Origin: Paraphaeosphaeria minitans
Lineage: Eukaryota; Ascomycota; Dothideomycetes; Pleosporales; Didymosphaeriaceae
DNA: 64,000 bases
Reading direction: 5' to 3'
Assembly (NCBI GenBank): GCA_015832175.1
Contig: WJXW01000007.1
Location: forward strand, 620,001 to 684,000
The notes under the pieces were generated by a model. The model ran no database searches, was not told where the DNA came from, and saw nothing but the letters and a program-made list of their open reading frames with translations. The position numbers and the translations under genes are program-made. Below, piece after piece: positions 26,851 to 38,748 of the stretch (position 1 is its first letter; each line of letters begins with the position of its first letter).

Positions 26851-27365
26851 AACTCTAGAGGCAGGTTACCTATTATAGACTATATAGACGTGCTAAGTTT
26901 AGCTAGACTAGTAGACTAAGTAGAATAGGCTAGATCCTCCTCTAACTCTAACTCTATTAGTGTAGCACTCTCTACTATAATAACCTCGCTAGTACACTTT
27001 TTATTCTACGCTAATTATTTTAATAACTAATCCTTTTTTATATATACTATATATAGGGCTTTAAACGCTGTGTTCTATTCTTTTTACGCCTCTAATATTT
27101 GCGCCTCTAATTTCTTCTTCTTAGTAATTAACTATAAAAACTTATTCCTAGTAATAGCTATATTACACTTTAAGCTTTATTTCTAACACTTACTACACTT
27201 CTCTAAGCTAATATAAACTTTATAAATATAGGAATACGACTTATAGAAGAAGCACTTTAACACTATAACTACTTTATAGTTTTTAATAGTAGAGATAAGG
27301 CCGTAATAACACTTTATAGAATTATAGTTAGTAGGTATAATTCTTTAAGACAAAGAATAGAAAGG
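26850..27365 (-). pseudogene. Antisense ORF relic in E2
   Basis: This is the reverse complement of the E1 module at 2,356-2,885, placed between the E2 chromodomain and the polypurine tract at 27,355-27,372. The start codon is mutated to ATA. It shares the Cys cluster and Lys/Glu-rich helix with the E1 copy. Confidence 0.6.
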
Positions 27366-27375
27366 GAGGGAATAA

Positions 27376-27786
27376 TATTACGTACTAGATAATAACGTAG
27401 AACTTAGGCGCTTATAAAAGTGTAATAAGGCAATAATAGGGTTATAAATGTAATAAAGAGACGCTAAGTAACTTAGATTAGGTTATATAATATACTTAGT
27501 TACTTAGTAGCACTAAGTAGTAGAGTAAGTTACATAAAGTGCTTAGTTACTTAGTAGCACTAAGTGGTAGAGTAGCCTTAGTATATAGGAATATAAGGAT
27601 AGGCTCTCTATACTTATATTTAATCTGTTTATTAATCTATTATTTAGATTCTAGCAGACCAAATTGTTAACTTATTACACTTTATAAAATACTATTATAT
27701 TAATAAGACCTTCTACCTTCTGTAAGTACTCCTGCGTAAGAACTAACCTTAACCCTTTAGGACTAGCTACCCTCTTGAATTTAATA
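27376..27786 (+). repeat. 3' LTR of E2
   Basis: This is 411 bases and pairs with 14,535-14,945. The TG start is mutated to TA. TSD tattt follows. Confidence 0.93.
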
Positions 27787-28318
27787 TATTTATATATATT
27801 CTAAAGAGATTTATTATCCTAGTTAAGCTACACAGCGTACCTATAAAACTTAGCTATATACTTAGCTACTAATTATTTCTAAGTTATAGTCTAAATCTTT
27901 GCTTTTATAATAGAGTCCTTATTAGTAATTTTAAAGAGTTATTTAAGGCATTTCTTAAAGTTATTATAATCTTTAATAATATTAGCTATATTAGCGTGCT
28001 TATTTACGTAATTGTTGTTATTATTATTGTAGTCTATTCCTAGGTACTTTTTAAGGTAGGGATGGATCTATAATCCTATATCTCCTTATATATATATTAC
28101 TGCAAAGATAATCTTCTTTTTGTCTTTAAAAGGTTTGTCTAAGTTAAAGAAGTAGAGGTCTAACTAGAGAATCTAGACATTAGTTTAAAATTATTTACTA
28201 AAGTAGAGATTAGGTTTATGCGCCTTACTACTATCTTTTATAAAAGTAATCTTAGCGGCACCTAAAGCTGTAAAAGAGGTAGAAGTTTATAAAGTACTTA
28301 TATTAAGAGTGTTTAAGA

Positions 28319-28729
28319 TGTTAAATCTAAAAGGGTAGCTAGTCCTAAAGGGTTAAAGTTAGTTCTTAGGCAGGAGTACTTATAGAAGGTAGAAGGTCTT
28401 ATTAATATAATAGTATTTTATAAAGTGTAATAAGTTAATAATTTAGTCTACTAGAATCTAAATAATAGATTAATAAATAGATTAAATATAAGTATAGAGA
28501 GCCTATCCTCGCATTTCTATATAATAAGACTACTCTACTACTTAGTGCTACTAAGTAACTAAGCACTTTACGTAACTTACTCTACTACTTAGTGCTGCTA
28601 AGTAACTAAGTATATTATATAACCTAATCTAAGTTACTTAGCGTCTCTTTATTATATTTATAACCCTATCGCTGCTTTATTACACCTTTATAAGCGCCTA
28701 AGTCCCACGTTGTTATCTAGTACGTAATA
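28319..28729 (-). repeat. LTR of E4 (5' in element sense)
   Basis: This is 411 bases of the same type as the E1 and E2 LTRs, starting tgttaaatc and ending tacgtaata. Its partner is outside the window. Confidence 0.9.
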
Positions 28730-28734
28730 AGAAG

Positions 28735-30300
28735 TCCTAGTCTAATATTGTATAGGTAGTAGGTACTCGCACGATTAGAAAGGATTCCTAGGAAGATATT
28801 TATATACTAGTCCTATAGTATACCTAGCCTATAGTATAGTTCTCTAAAGACTTTTGCCTTATTTACTAGGATATTATACAGCCTACTAGTGTAGTTATTC
28901 TCTTTACTCTAAGCCTTCTAAAAGAGGATAATCTTGTCTAGCTAGATATAAGCATAATCTCCTAGTTATTAAGGAGACTAGGAGTGTCTAGCCTCTTTGT
29001 ACAATGTAGTTTGTTAGGTAAAAGCAGTCTAGGTTTTAGGCTACTGCTACTAGTGTGGCTCTATATATAGTGTCTCTGTCCTCGCATGTATAGGGATAGG
29101 CCCTAGCTATGCTCTATATATATATGTATTACCTATAGATAGTGTAGGTTATATTATTAGGATTGTGCGAAGTAGTTTAGGTTACAGTTATAGTATTATT
29201 ATTTAAAGGGTCTTTAGCTTATAGTTAAGCTATAATAGTCTAAAGAGTTTCTTTATATAAGTGTTCTTTATTATAATATTAGTAGCAATAAAGCCTTCTT
29301 TTATAAGAAAAGTAATAAGCTCTCTTTTTACTATATAGCTAATCTTATTAAAGGTTCTTTTTTTTTAGTTATTAAAATCTTTAGTAAAAGAAAAGATTAC
29401 CTCTTTACGTTTAAGGCTGCTTACGCAATATTGCGCGATTATGTACACTATATAAGTATTTAGCTATTTTAGAGAAGAGGGTAGGTGGCTGTGTAAATTT
29501 ACTCTATTTACCTAGTACTTTTGTGTAATCTCTCCTCTTAAGGTAATAGCTTTAATGTTTATTACTTCCTCTACTTATTAAAGCTATATTACTTTGTCTT
29601 TTTACTAAGGAGGTAGTATTAATTATTATGTAATATTCTTAGGTTATAGTTCCTTTAGGAAGTCTCTTAGTTTTAAAGCTATATTATTATTGTTATCTTT
29701 TTAAGTTATGTAACGTGTCTGTGTTTAGTTATTACTAGTTTAATTGTACGACGTGTTTGCGTTTAGTTTAATGTTTTTTTTAGAGTTGTAAGGGGGTTTA
29801 CTATCTCCTTTGTTTTCTATAGAATAGCTTAGACTAGATTATACAACTCTTTATAAATATGTGCGCTTTGTTTCTACTTATTGTACAATCTAAAATTTAA
29901 TCTCTAGTAAAGGTAACAATATAGAGCCTGCGTATCTAGCTTATAGGGCGCTCTGTCTATAGACCTTACTAGCTTATAGTTAATTAGAATTAACTACTAA
30001 TTAGTGTAGGTTTGGCTTAATTTATAATTCAGCATTTAAGGGTTAATAGTATACTATTATATAAAAGATAAGAAGTAGGTTTAATTAATTACGTCTAGTC
30101 TATTGTATAAAGGGGCACTAAGGACCTTATAAAGTCTCTACCTCTTAGCGCTGCCCTAAGCAGTGGGCCATTGTGTGGACCCCCACAGGTAGGTAGGGCC
30201 CTACTTTACTTAGTGCTACTTGTACGATCCACTGTATAGACACTATTAGAATTTATACTTACTATTACTAATAGATCTTCTACTTTTCTATTAAAGCAAA
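28735..30300. other. RIP-mutated sequence of unknown origin
   Basis: There is no recognisable transposon domain in any frame and no LTR match to E1-E5. It ends in a small island (about 30,160-30,240) that keeps CpA, TpG and GC-rich words, unlike its surroundings. It may be the outer flank of the E4 insertion or the start of the next relic. Confidence 0.4.
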
Positions 30301-32700
30301 ACCTTTATACATACTTACTAGAAAAGGCTAAAAATAAAAGTAGGGAGATCTTAAGCGCTAATTAATTAATATTCTAAAGGAGAGTATTACTATTACACTA
30401 GTTCTAATAACTCTTAATTATAAATTAGGAAGGCAGATCTTCGTCTATGTAGACGTAAGTTTATAAGGAGGAGGAGCCTATATTAAGTAAGTAGAAGAGG
30501 ATAGAAAGCGCTATCTAGTGTAGTTTAAAAGTACACTATAGTCTAAAGTAGAATTAAGGTAGCACTTAACTAAGCTTAAATATAAAGCAGTAGTATAGGC
30601 ACTAAAGAAGTTTACGCTATACCTATATAGGACTTAATTTATTATTAAAATAAATGCGGCTACTCTAATTTTATAGCTTAACTAATCTTCTACTAACCTT
30701 CCTAAATTAGTTATAAACTAATAGCTACGTATAATACTGCTATAGGACTTTAAAATTATCTATAGGCTAGGAAAACATAATATTGTTACTAATAGATTAT
30801 TAAGGTACCCTTAACTAGAAGGATGGACAGCGCTAGAAGAATTAGAAGAAGACCTAGGTTCCTTTATAGACTATATAGTAGAGAAGCATAATAATAGCTT
30901 AGTATTTACCTTATAAGAGGCTTAGATCCTTCGTAAAAACTTTTTAAACAAATTAGAAGAGATAGCGAGGTTCTTACTATTTAGAAAAAGACCTAATAGG
31001 CTAATACCCTAGAAAAGCCGCCTTTTGTAGACAAAGAAGGCCTAAACCTTTTTTATAAAAGTAAACCTACTATTTAAGAAGTTAATCCTAAATCTTACTA
31101 TCTAAAGAGTAATTAATAACCTAGATATTTAAAAGGCACTTATTTAGGAGGTTTACTAGCACCTTTACTATAAAGAAATCTAGACTATAAATACTACAAT
31201 CTAGTCTTAGTTCTAGTAGGAGAGCTAGTTTAAGATAATTTAAACTAAGCTAAAGAAATATACTGTCTATACTACTAAATAAAGTAATTAGATAGAAATA
31301 AGCCTTAAGATTAGTAACTCTAGAACCTTGTTTAAATAATAGACTATTAATATTACCTACATGTTTTTAAGTAAGTATTAGAAATCTTTCCTTATTATTG
31401 CTAGGAAATACGCCTTAGGATAGCCTAAAACTAGAGCGCTTATTAGAGTAGATTTAAAAAGTGTTATAAAATTTCTCTATAAGGACATTATCTGTAGGTA
31501 GGGGGTGTTTCCTTAACTAAGTGTAGATAGGGGGCCTAAAAACAAATTAGTAGTTAAAGCACTAGCTAGACACTATAAAATACACTGTATTTAAGCTTTC
31601 TCCTATAACTCTAAGGCTTAAGGACTAGTTAAACAAGGTTACTAATTACTTATTGCAGCGCTTACAAAGCTAAGAAATAATTAGAAGCGCAATTTACCTA
31701 TAGTAGTATAGGCTAAAAGGGTTTTAATTTAACAAAGCATAGGGTTAGCCCCTATAGAGATAATAACTAGTATGTAACCTATATTGCCTATTAAGCTGGC
31801 GATTAAAAGCTGGCAAACCCTACTATAGTTAGAGGTAGAAAGCTAATTAGATCTACTTGCCCTAAGTGCTAAGTAGTTAGAATAGAGAGGTAATAAACTT
31901 TTAGAGGCACTATCTAGATTAAGAAGAATGCGCCTTAAGGGAGTAAAGTAATAGGATTTTAGTAAAGCCTATTAATAAGACTTTTATAAAGGAGACCTAG
32001 TGCTAGTTTAGAATTTAATTAGGGCTATAGACAAGTTAATAGCTGTAAAGATAAAGGATTACTAGCTAGGCCCTTACTAAATCTCTATTAACTACTCTAG
32101 CTAGTTATATTACTAACTAGAAGAGCTTAATAGAGCTATATTCTAGTACACTATATATAGTAACTGCCTTAAGTACTTCTACTAGCACACCTTAGATAAT
32201 AAAGTTTAGGTACTAAGAGAAAGAATAAAGATTATACCTAAGGACCTACTAATTAACTCTTAGACCCCACTACTAAAGCTGCCAAAACTACCACGCTATT
32301 AAAAGGTTAAAAAAAGGGAAGAGTATAGTAATTCTAGCTTAGAAGTTAAAGATAGCCTTATAAAAACTAAAAGGGTAGAGTAGAAGAAGAAACTCTAATA
32401 AGCTATTATACCACTTATATAGACAAAAGGCAATTTACTAAAAGTAGTTATTTTAAAGAGAGTAGAAGTATTAGATTTTAATATAGACTAAGATATATCT
32501 ACCTAAGAGTCTAGTATTATATTAAACTAGCCTAATTCTTTCTTAATATAGAATTAGGAAAGCTAACTATAGATAGTTAGTAAAAAAGAAAAAGGAAAGA
32601 TAGTAGAAGTAACGTACTTAATAGGATTTTAGAAAAATTAATATAGGAAAATAAAAAAAATAGGTAGATAGTGTAGGAAAAAGAAATAAAGAACACCTAG
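30300..32700 (+). pseudogene. Ty3/Gypsy RNase H-integrase relic E6
   Basis: A single plus-strand frame broken by TAG/TAA runs through RNase H-like sequence (about 30,430-30,800) into an integrase. The catalytic-core end has a VDRGPKNK block near 31,515 and a GLVKQGY block near 31,625. It continues through the integrase C-terminal region to about 32,280. No RT or gag is visible upstream, so the copy looks 5'-truncated. It is not the E1 or E5 family. LTRs were not found. Confidence 0.6.
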
Positions 32701-34480
32701 TTACTAGCTAAAGATATATTAGGGCACTAATTATTATCCTTCTTATTATTAATAGTAACATTATCTCTATAGTAGCGGCTAGACTAATAAGTATTTAGGG
32801 TTTAGGGCTCTGTAGAGCTAGAGGCCCTAGTTACCTTAGACTAAAGAAGAGATCTAGTATAATTTTAAATAGCCTAATTAATAGACTACTAATAAGGTAA
32901 AAGAGAACTAGAATAAGAATACTAGAAATAAATAGACTAAAAAGATAGCTAAGGCTAAAGAGGAGTATTCTCCCTAGTAGAAGAATCTAGGCGTATAGGT
33001 AATTTAGAACTAGGCAATTTATAATTAGAGCTAGAATAAAAACCCTATTAAGCTAGAGGACTAAAACTCTAAAATAATAAAACACTACTAGGAGGAGACT
33101 AAAGGGAACTTCTAAAAAACTTTTAAGAATAATTTTAAAGGGCTGCTAAGAAAAAAGAACTATAGTTTATAGTAATAGTGTATTAGGGTTCTATAGGCTC
33201 CTAAGGAATAGGAGTATTAAGGGTAGAAATAGTCTTAGAAGTACAACTAGAAAGAGCCTAAAAGTAGGTTATACTAATAGGAAGAATATTAGCAGCTAAA
33301 ATAATATTATCTATAAAAGGACTAGTGCTAGAGTTAGCTAGCTTACCTAAAAAGAAAAAGATATTAGCTTAGGTAATAGGGAATTAGGACTAGAACTTAT
33401 AATAAAAAGAGTAAGAGGTATAGTTGCTATTTATTTACTACTTATTATACCCTCTCTAGTTTAGTAGCTTACCTTCTAGATAGGAAACACTATATTTACT
33501 ACTAAAATAGGGCTTACTCCTCTTACTCTTATTTTAGTAGTAGGTGTAGTAATAGTTAATTAGAGAAGAAAAATAAGAGAAAATAGTAGTATACTAGAAG
33601 CCTATATTAATATTAGTATTATAGTATCTACGCTTTAATAGAGCCTCCCTAGTGCTTAAGCTAAGGAACTTAGTAATAGTCTCTACTTTAGTATTACTAA
33701 TGTTAAAGTGCTAAATAGTAAGGTCTAAATAGCTATTATTCTTGTAGACGCTAGCAGTGTAAAAAATAAAACCTAGGGTAACACCCTACATGCCTAGGCT
33801 ATAGATAAAATAAGCTAGTTTATGTAGAAGATTATAGTTTACACGCTAAATAGCCATTACCCTTATTAGGAAGGTTAGTAATAAGATATAAAAGGTTTTT
33901 AGGATAATATATGCTACTTAATAATGTACTCCTTAGTAGACTTAAAAGAATAAATAAAGAGGTTTACCTTTATATTACTAGTAAGGCTACACTTATTTAG
34001 GTTATTACTACCCTTCCTACTACTAGCACTAGAAGTGGCTGTTCTACTTAGGGTATAGTTAACTATAGGTATAACTGTAGCAGAGTTATTAAATAGGTAT
34101 TAGAAGGACTAAAAGAGAGAGAGGAGAATAGAAGTAAGAGTTAGAAGAAGGATAGAGCGAAAGAAATCCTAAAGTTATATACTCTAAAGTTTAAGTGTAG
34201 GCTACCTAAGCGGCTTAGCAGAAGTATTTATAAAAGGATATGACTATAAAATTACTATCTAACATGCTAAGAGGTCTATAAATAACTTTAATTATAGGGA
34301 TATAAGTAGTAAGAGGGCGATAGGTTAGCAGTTAAGATAATTAGGCACAGTATTGTAGGCAGCACAGGGACTTATTATTAATTAATTATATTTAAAAAAA
34401 ACTATAGTTAGGGAGCTAGATACTTAGGCGTAGATGTGTAGAGATCTAGCGCGTAAGGGTATAAGTCTAATATAGGACTA
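32700..34480. other. RIP-mutated Gln/Lys-rich relic, unassigned
   Basis: On the plus strand long runs are free of stops other than TAG/TAA. They are rich in Gln, Lys, Tyr and Arg positions, as a gag or linker region might be. No domain was recognised. It lies downstream of the E6 integrase and could be part of the same element or of a second one. Confidence 0.35.
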
Positions 34481-34494
34481 GCGCGCCAAAGTTC

Positions 34495-34543
34495 GCCTAA
34501 TAAGTAAGAACTTTATCTAATTACTCTAGCCTCGCACCTAGCT
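34495..34543. repeat. Inverted repeat, left arm (LTR or TIR fragment)
   Basis: These 49 bases are the reverse complement of 36,740-36,788, with a few transition differences. They lie at the 3' side of the E7 relic. A purine run just beside it (reverse complement of cctcccttcc, about 34,557-34,566) suggests an LTR start rather than a DNA-transposon end. Confidence 0.6.
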
Positions 34544-34599
34544 TTACAACACTATCCTCCCTTCCTAAAAGCTTTATTCTAGAAGCTTTAAATAATTAT

Positions 34600-36500
34600 C
34601 CTAGCTATTTACTTTCTGCGCACGTATCTTATAGGTTACTATATTAGTGGTAACGTAGTAAGATAACTAGGCAGCGTACTTTAGAGCTACTCTACGCGAC
34701 GCTTACTAATAGGACTATCCTATTAGCTTACTTATGCGTAATAGTAGGTAAGTATAGCGCTATTTGCTACGCTAGCTAGTTTTAATTATAATCTAATTAA
34801 CTAGTGCTAACGTTTAGCTTTAAGCTCTAGTTATATAAATATCTATTATTAGGATCTACGCGATTGCTATTACCTTATTATATTACTTAAGAAACGCTAT
34901 GCTAGATTACTAAGGCGCATTAGGGTAGTGTTAATAATACTCTAAGAGGTGCTCTTAAAAACCTATTATATTAACATGTGCTTCCTATATGGCGTTGTTA
35001 AAATCTTTCTACCTAATTAAGAATTTTAATAGTCCTTTAGTGCTAGTGTCTAGGTTAATAGCGTAATAATTAACCTTATGATTAATAATTGCCTTAACGC
35101 AATACACTAGGAGCCCCTCTTCTATATCTACTAGTTTTTAGGGCGTGGGTCTTTGTCTAACAAGAGGGTCTATATTCTATAGGTGTAACAGCTATAGGTA
35201 AAACTATAGGTAAATAGTTTTAAGTGTCTTATAGTCCTTAAATTCTAGCTTAAATGCCTTACTAGATCTGTTAGCTGTTAAGTTACTAGAGTAGGTGTTA
35301 ATAACCTTAAATAGGCCAAGATTCTTATTTAATAGGCCTTTACTATATTATATACAGACGTTGTGCGCGGTTAGTATAACCTAGTTACCTTTATATAAAA
35401 TAGGTGTAGGTATACGTTGCTTATTAGTATACTTTTTTATTTTGGCTTAGGCCTATTTAATTAACAAACGTACGTTAACTTTAATATCCTTAACTCTTAA
35501 TACTAGCTTATTAACTATAGATACATTATGCGCGTTCTTTTATCCTTTTAGTAACTCTCCTAGGAACTCTATACTAGAACACAGCAGGTAGCCCTTTATA
35601 GCTTTAAATAGGCTAACACTAGTAGTAGAGCTGTAACTACTATCTACTTTAAATTCTATAATTAGTAAGAGCTCCGCCTAATTATTCTACTTATAATTAA
35701 TATAGTAGCGTAGGTAAGCTTTTAGAGCTTAATTTACAATTTCTATCTAACTGTCTATTTTAGGATAGAAAGCTATTAACAGCTTTAGTGTTATACTAAT
35801 ACGCTAGTAGAGGCGCCACAAAAATATAAATGTAAACTACGTACTATAATTAGTAATTACCTTAATAGGGTAGCCCTCCTCTCTCTATATATACTTAATA
35901 AAGGCCTACACGCACGTCTCTACGTCCACCGCTATTAGTAGGATAAATTTCTTCTTTTTAGATAACTAATTAATAATAACTATAATATGTTAGTAGTCGC
36001 GCCTGTTAAAGTGAGACTTAGGAAGCGGCGTGATAAAGTTAATTAATATACTATTCTAATAGGTATTTAGGATAGGTAAAGGATATAGTAGCCTATATTT
36101 TCTTTTACACTTTAACTTAGCTTATGCGCACGTTAGGTGGTTCTTAATATACTAGGTAACACTATTAGTACACCCTAGCTAGTAGAAGTTTCTAAATAGT
36201 TTATAGTAGGTTTTGTGCTTTCTTCTATAGCCGCTAATAGGGCTGTTATAATAAAGAGCGATAACCTATGTCCTTAAGGTGTTATTATATGGCACAAAGA
36301 CTCTATTATTAATATATACTAGATTGTCTTTAATAGTGCAGCTTTGCAACTCTAACTATAACCCTATTATATAGTATAAGTAGTATAGTAGACGTTATAC
36401 GCCTAACTTAATCGCTTTTATAATAGCTAGAATTATTTTATTATATAGACTATACGTGCGTAGCTAGCCTATTAGGTTATATTTAATAACCTTAGGACTA
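34600..36500 (-). pseudogene. Ty3/Gypsy integrase-chromodomain relic E7
   Basis: Read right to left on the minus strand, an integrase N-terminal region is followed by a core with recognisable TQFTSIF-like and FYPKIDSQ-like blocks (about 35,850-35,740). A C-terminal domain comes next, then a chromodomain (about 35,120-34,940; KFLIRWK-like strand, NY-x-HYP-like end). Stops are at Gln/Trp codons, though this copy is less damaged than E1-E3. RT and gag are absent. It ends near 36,500 where unrelated sequence starts. Confidence 0.65.
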
Positions 36501-36689
36501 TTCTAAGATAAAGTGTCCTAATCTTAACTATTAGAAATAAGTAGCTCCTCGTCAAGTGCGTATACTATTTAGAATAAGCCTTACACGTCTAGTTCTATAG
36601 AGTTTATAATAATCTAGGTAGGGTAGATTGCGTATTGCGATCCTCTATCATAACTAGAATAAGCGTTTATCTTAAATCTTTTAAGGGGG

Positions 36690-36788
36690 AGTAGAATCTA
36701 ATACTGCTACTAGATATACTAATTATCTAATTATTATGGAGCTGGGCGCGAGGCTAGAGCGATTAGATAAAGTTCTTACTTATTAGGC
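36690..36788 (+). repeat. Terminal repeat fragment at the island border
   Basis: A purine run (aagggggag, about 36,685-36,693) precedes this stretch. Its last 49 bases (36,740-36,788) are the inverse of 34,495-34,543. The RIP-type sequence stops here and coding sequence of the hydantoinase gene begins within a few bases. It may be the 3' LTR of a plus-oriented element, or one end of an inverted-repeat structure. Confidence 0.5.
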
Positions 36789-36796
36789 CCAATAAC

Positions 36797-38748
36797 GCGA
36801 GGAAAGAGATGAACAAAATGCTGGAAGCCGTCATCGAACAAATGAAGGTATCTTCAGCGCCAGTACACATACTTCTTGTCGGAGGTGGCTCCATTCTCGT
36901 TACAGAAGAATTAAAAGGAGTCGAGAGATGCATTGTACCTGTTCACCAAGGAGCTGCAAATGCGGTGGGTGCTGCAATTGCGAAGGTCTCTGGTGAGATT
37001 GACACAGTGGAGCTTCTCGGTGACAGATCGGAGGATGAAATTGTCAAATCTGTATGCCAGAAAGCCATAGATTTGGCCGTGACAAAAGGTGCGACAAGAG
37101 AGCAAGTCCAGATCATGGAGATCAATAAAACACCCCTTCAATACACCGACGGAAAAAAAATGCGAATGCAAGTCCGAGCAGTTGGTCCACTTTCCATCCC
37201 AGATGAGCTAACACCACCGGTGTCCCCGACGTTATCTGGGCTAGAAGAGGAATTCCCAGAGGAGGAAAGCCAGAAATCCTCGGTTCCGAATGCCCTGCAA
37301 GCTACCACAAGGCCTTCTTTGGCAGTGGACTTGCATTACTATCGACCAGATGTTCAGAATGGTGTTTGGTATCTATCCGAGGTCGACTTGGAACTCATTT
37401 CGACCGGTTGCGGAGTTCTGGGCACAGGCGGCGGAGGTCCAACACACCACGAATACCTCAAAAGCTTGCATGCGCTCCGAAGTGGGACCAAGGGGAGGAT
37501 GCGAGTCATCTCACCAGAAGCGCTCAAGGACACCGATCATTGTTACTTTGGCTCTTGGTATGGCAGCCCAAGTGTGATCAATGAGCGGATCGCTGGTGGA
37601 AACGAAATCGCGCTCGGCATGGAAGCAATGATGAAAGTCAAGGGCGGCACACCCATGGCCGGTATCTTTATCGATGAGATGTTAGTATATTACTCATGAG
37701 CTATCTCTCTTACTAACGAAAGACAGTGGCGGCGGAAACGGCATGAGCGCATTTCCAACGGGAGCACATTTTGACGTTCCCGTGATCGACGGCGATGCTA
37801 TGGGTAGAGCGTACCCAACTATGTACCACGGTCAGGGCTTAAGAAGACGGTCTGCTTGCGCCACCTACTGACAACGATCAGAAATTTTCTCTGTCTACGG
37901 TCACCCATTAGTACCATGCGTACTGTCTGATGCGCGAGGCAACAAATCAGTGGTCATGGTAGGTGAAATGACGGAAGCCAAACTCAGAGTTCGGTACTAA
38001 TGGACTGCCCACTATAGGATGTCGATTCACCAATAAGACTCGAAAAGATGCTCCGAGACACGGCCGTTGAACTCGGTCTCGCTTGCGCAGTGTGTGCTAA
38101 CCCTCTTCCGGGCTCTGTCATTAAGTCATATGCCATACCCAACACCATATCGCTAGCATGGTATCTGGGATGTGCTATTCATATTGCAAGACGTTCCAAG
38201 CAAAACCATACAGATGCAATTGTGAGTTTCGTCGATTCTCTCACCACTGAAAGTAGTTGACACCGGATCTACAGTTCAAGATTTGCGCCGGGAAGGTCCT
38301 CTTCACCGGCAAGATCGTCAATGTTACTCGTTATATTAGCGGCGGCTACACCATGGGTAAAGTCATTATTGGACTTGATCAGCAGGTTGCCAATGAGGCA
38401 GATACCGAAGCAGTTTCGGTCGAGTCATACATGACTATTCCCTTCCAAAACGAGTATCTATACGCCGCTCTGAGCGATTCGACAGGCTCTGAGGCATCTC
38501 AAAAGGTTACTTGTACTGTCCCGGATCTCATTTCAATTCTTGGTCAAGATGGTGAGGGAATTGGATCTCAAGACTTGCGTTATGGTCTGCGCGTTAGCGT
38601 TATCGCTCTGCCAGCGCACCCGCTATGGAAGACTGACAAGGGGTTGGCTGTAGGTGGTCCTGAAGGCTTTGGGTTGAAAATACCCGTCGTCGGAGTGGAA
38701 AGCGAATTCAGCAAGGCACGGAGCGTCATCGAAGAATTCAATCGCTAG
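36797..38748 (+). pseudogene. Hydantoinase/oxoprolinase-DUF917 protein, 5'-truncated by transposon
   Basis: Five exons join in frame: 36,797-37,680, 37,727-37,830, 37,882-37,958, 38,018-38,221 and 38,275-38,748. The introns are GT-AG, 46-59 bases, with tactaac/tactaat-type branch sites. From the first Met (36,809) 576 residues are encoded. Residues 1-125 are the C-terminal end of a hydantoinase A domain (VGGGSILV near 24-31). After an acidic linker comes a DUF917/S-methyl-thiohydantoin desulfurase-type domain with GTGGGGP near 205-211, an invariant-looking VDGDAMGRAYP block and a QNE block. Homologous fungal proteins have several hundred more N-terminal residues. Here the frame stays open upstream only to the transposon border (36,789), so the promoter and N-terminal half are missing. 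There is no RIP and no internal stop. It could be transcribed from the border, but the catalytic hydantoinase part is lost. Substrate is unknown. Confidence 0.85.

Larger units (their letters stand above)
14535..27786 (+). mobile_element. Ty3/Gypsy LTR retrotransposon E2 (plus), split by E3
   Basis: The LTRs at 14,535-14,945 and 27,376-27,786 are each 411 bases. The TSD tattt lies at 14,530-14,534 and 27,787-27,791. A polypurine tract (gaaagggagggaa) ends just before the 3' LTR. Removing E3 and its TSD leaves about 6,584 bases, essentially the length of E1, with gag, pol and chromodomain on the plus strand. It is oriented against E4, its host. The 5' LTR is among the least mutated stretches of the island, while the interior is saturated with TAG/TAA. 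Confidence 0.93.
13710..28729 (-). mobile_element. Ty3/Gypsy retrotransposon E4 (surviving 5' part), split by E2
   Basis: Positions 13,710-14,534 and 27,792-28,318 together reproduce the gag side of E1 (compare 6,725-8,079) in the same order. They are followed by a 411-base LTR at 28,319-28,729. Continuity across E2 is shown by the 5-base duplication tattt at 14,530-14,534 and 27,787-27,791. At 13,710 E4 is cut by the right LTR of E5, so its pol half should lie left of the window. The likely right TSD of E4 is agaag at 28,730-28,734; its partner is not in view. This is the outermost element that can be reconstructed. Confidence 0.85.

Noticed and set aside
34495..36788. DNA transposon with terminal inverted repeats
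   Set aside because: The interior encodes a Gypsy integrase and chromodomain, and no transposase or clear TSD is seen.
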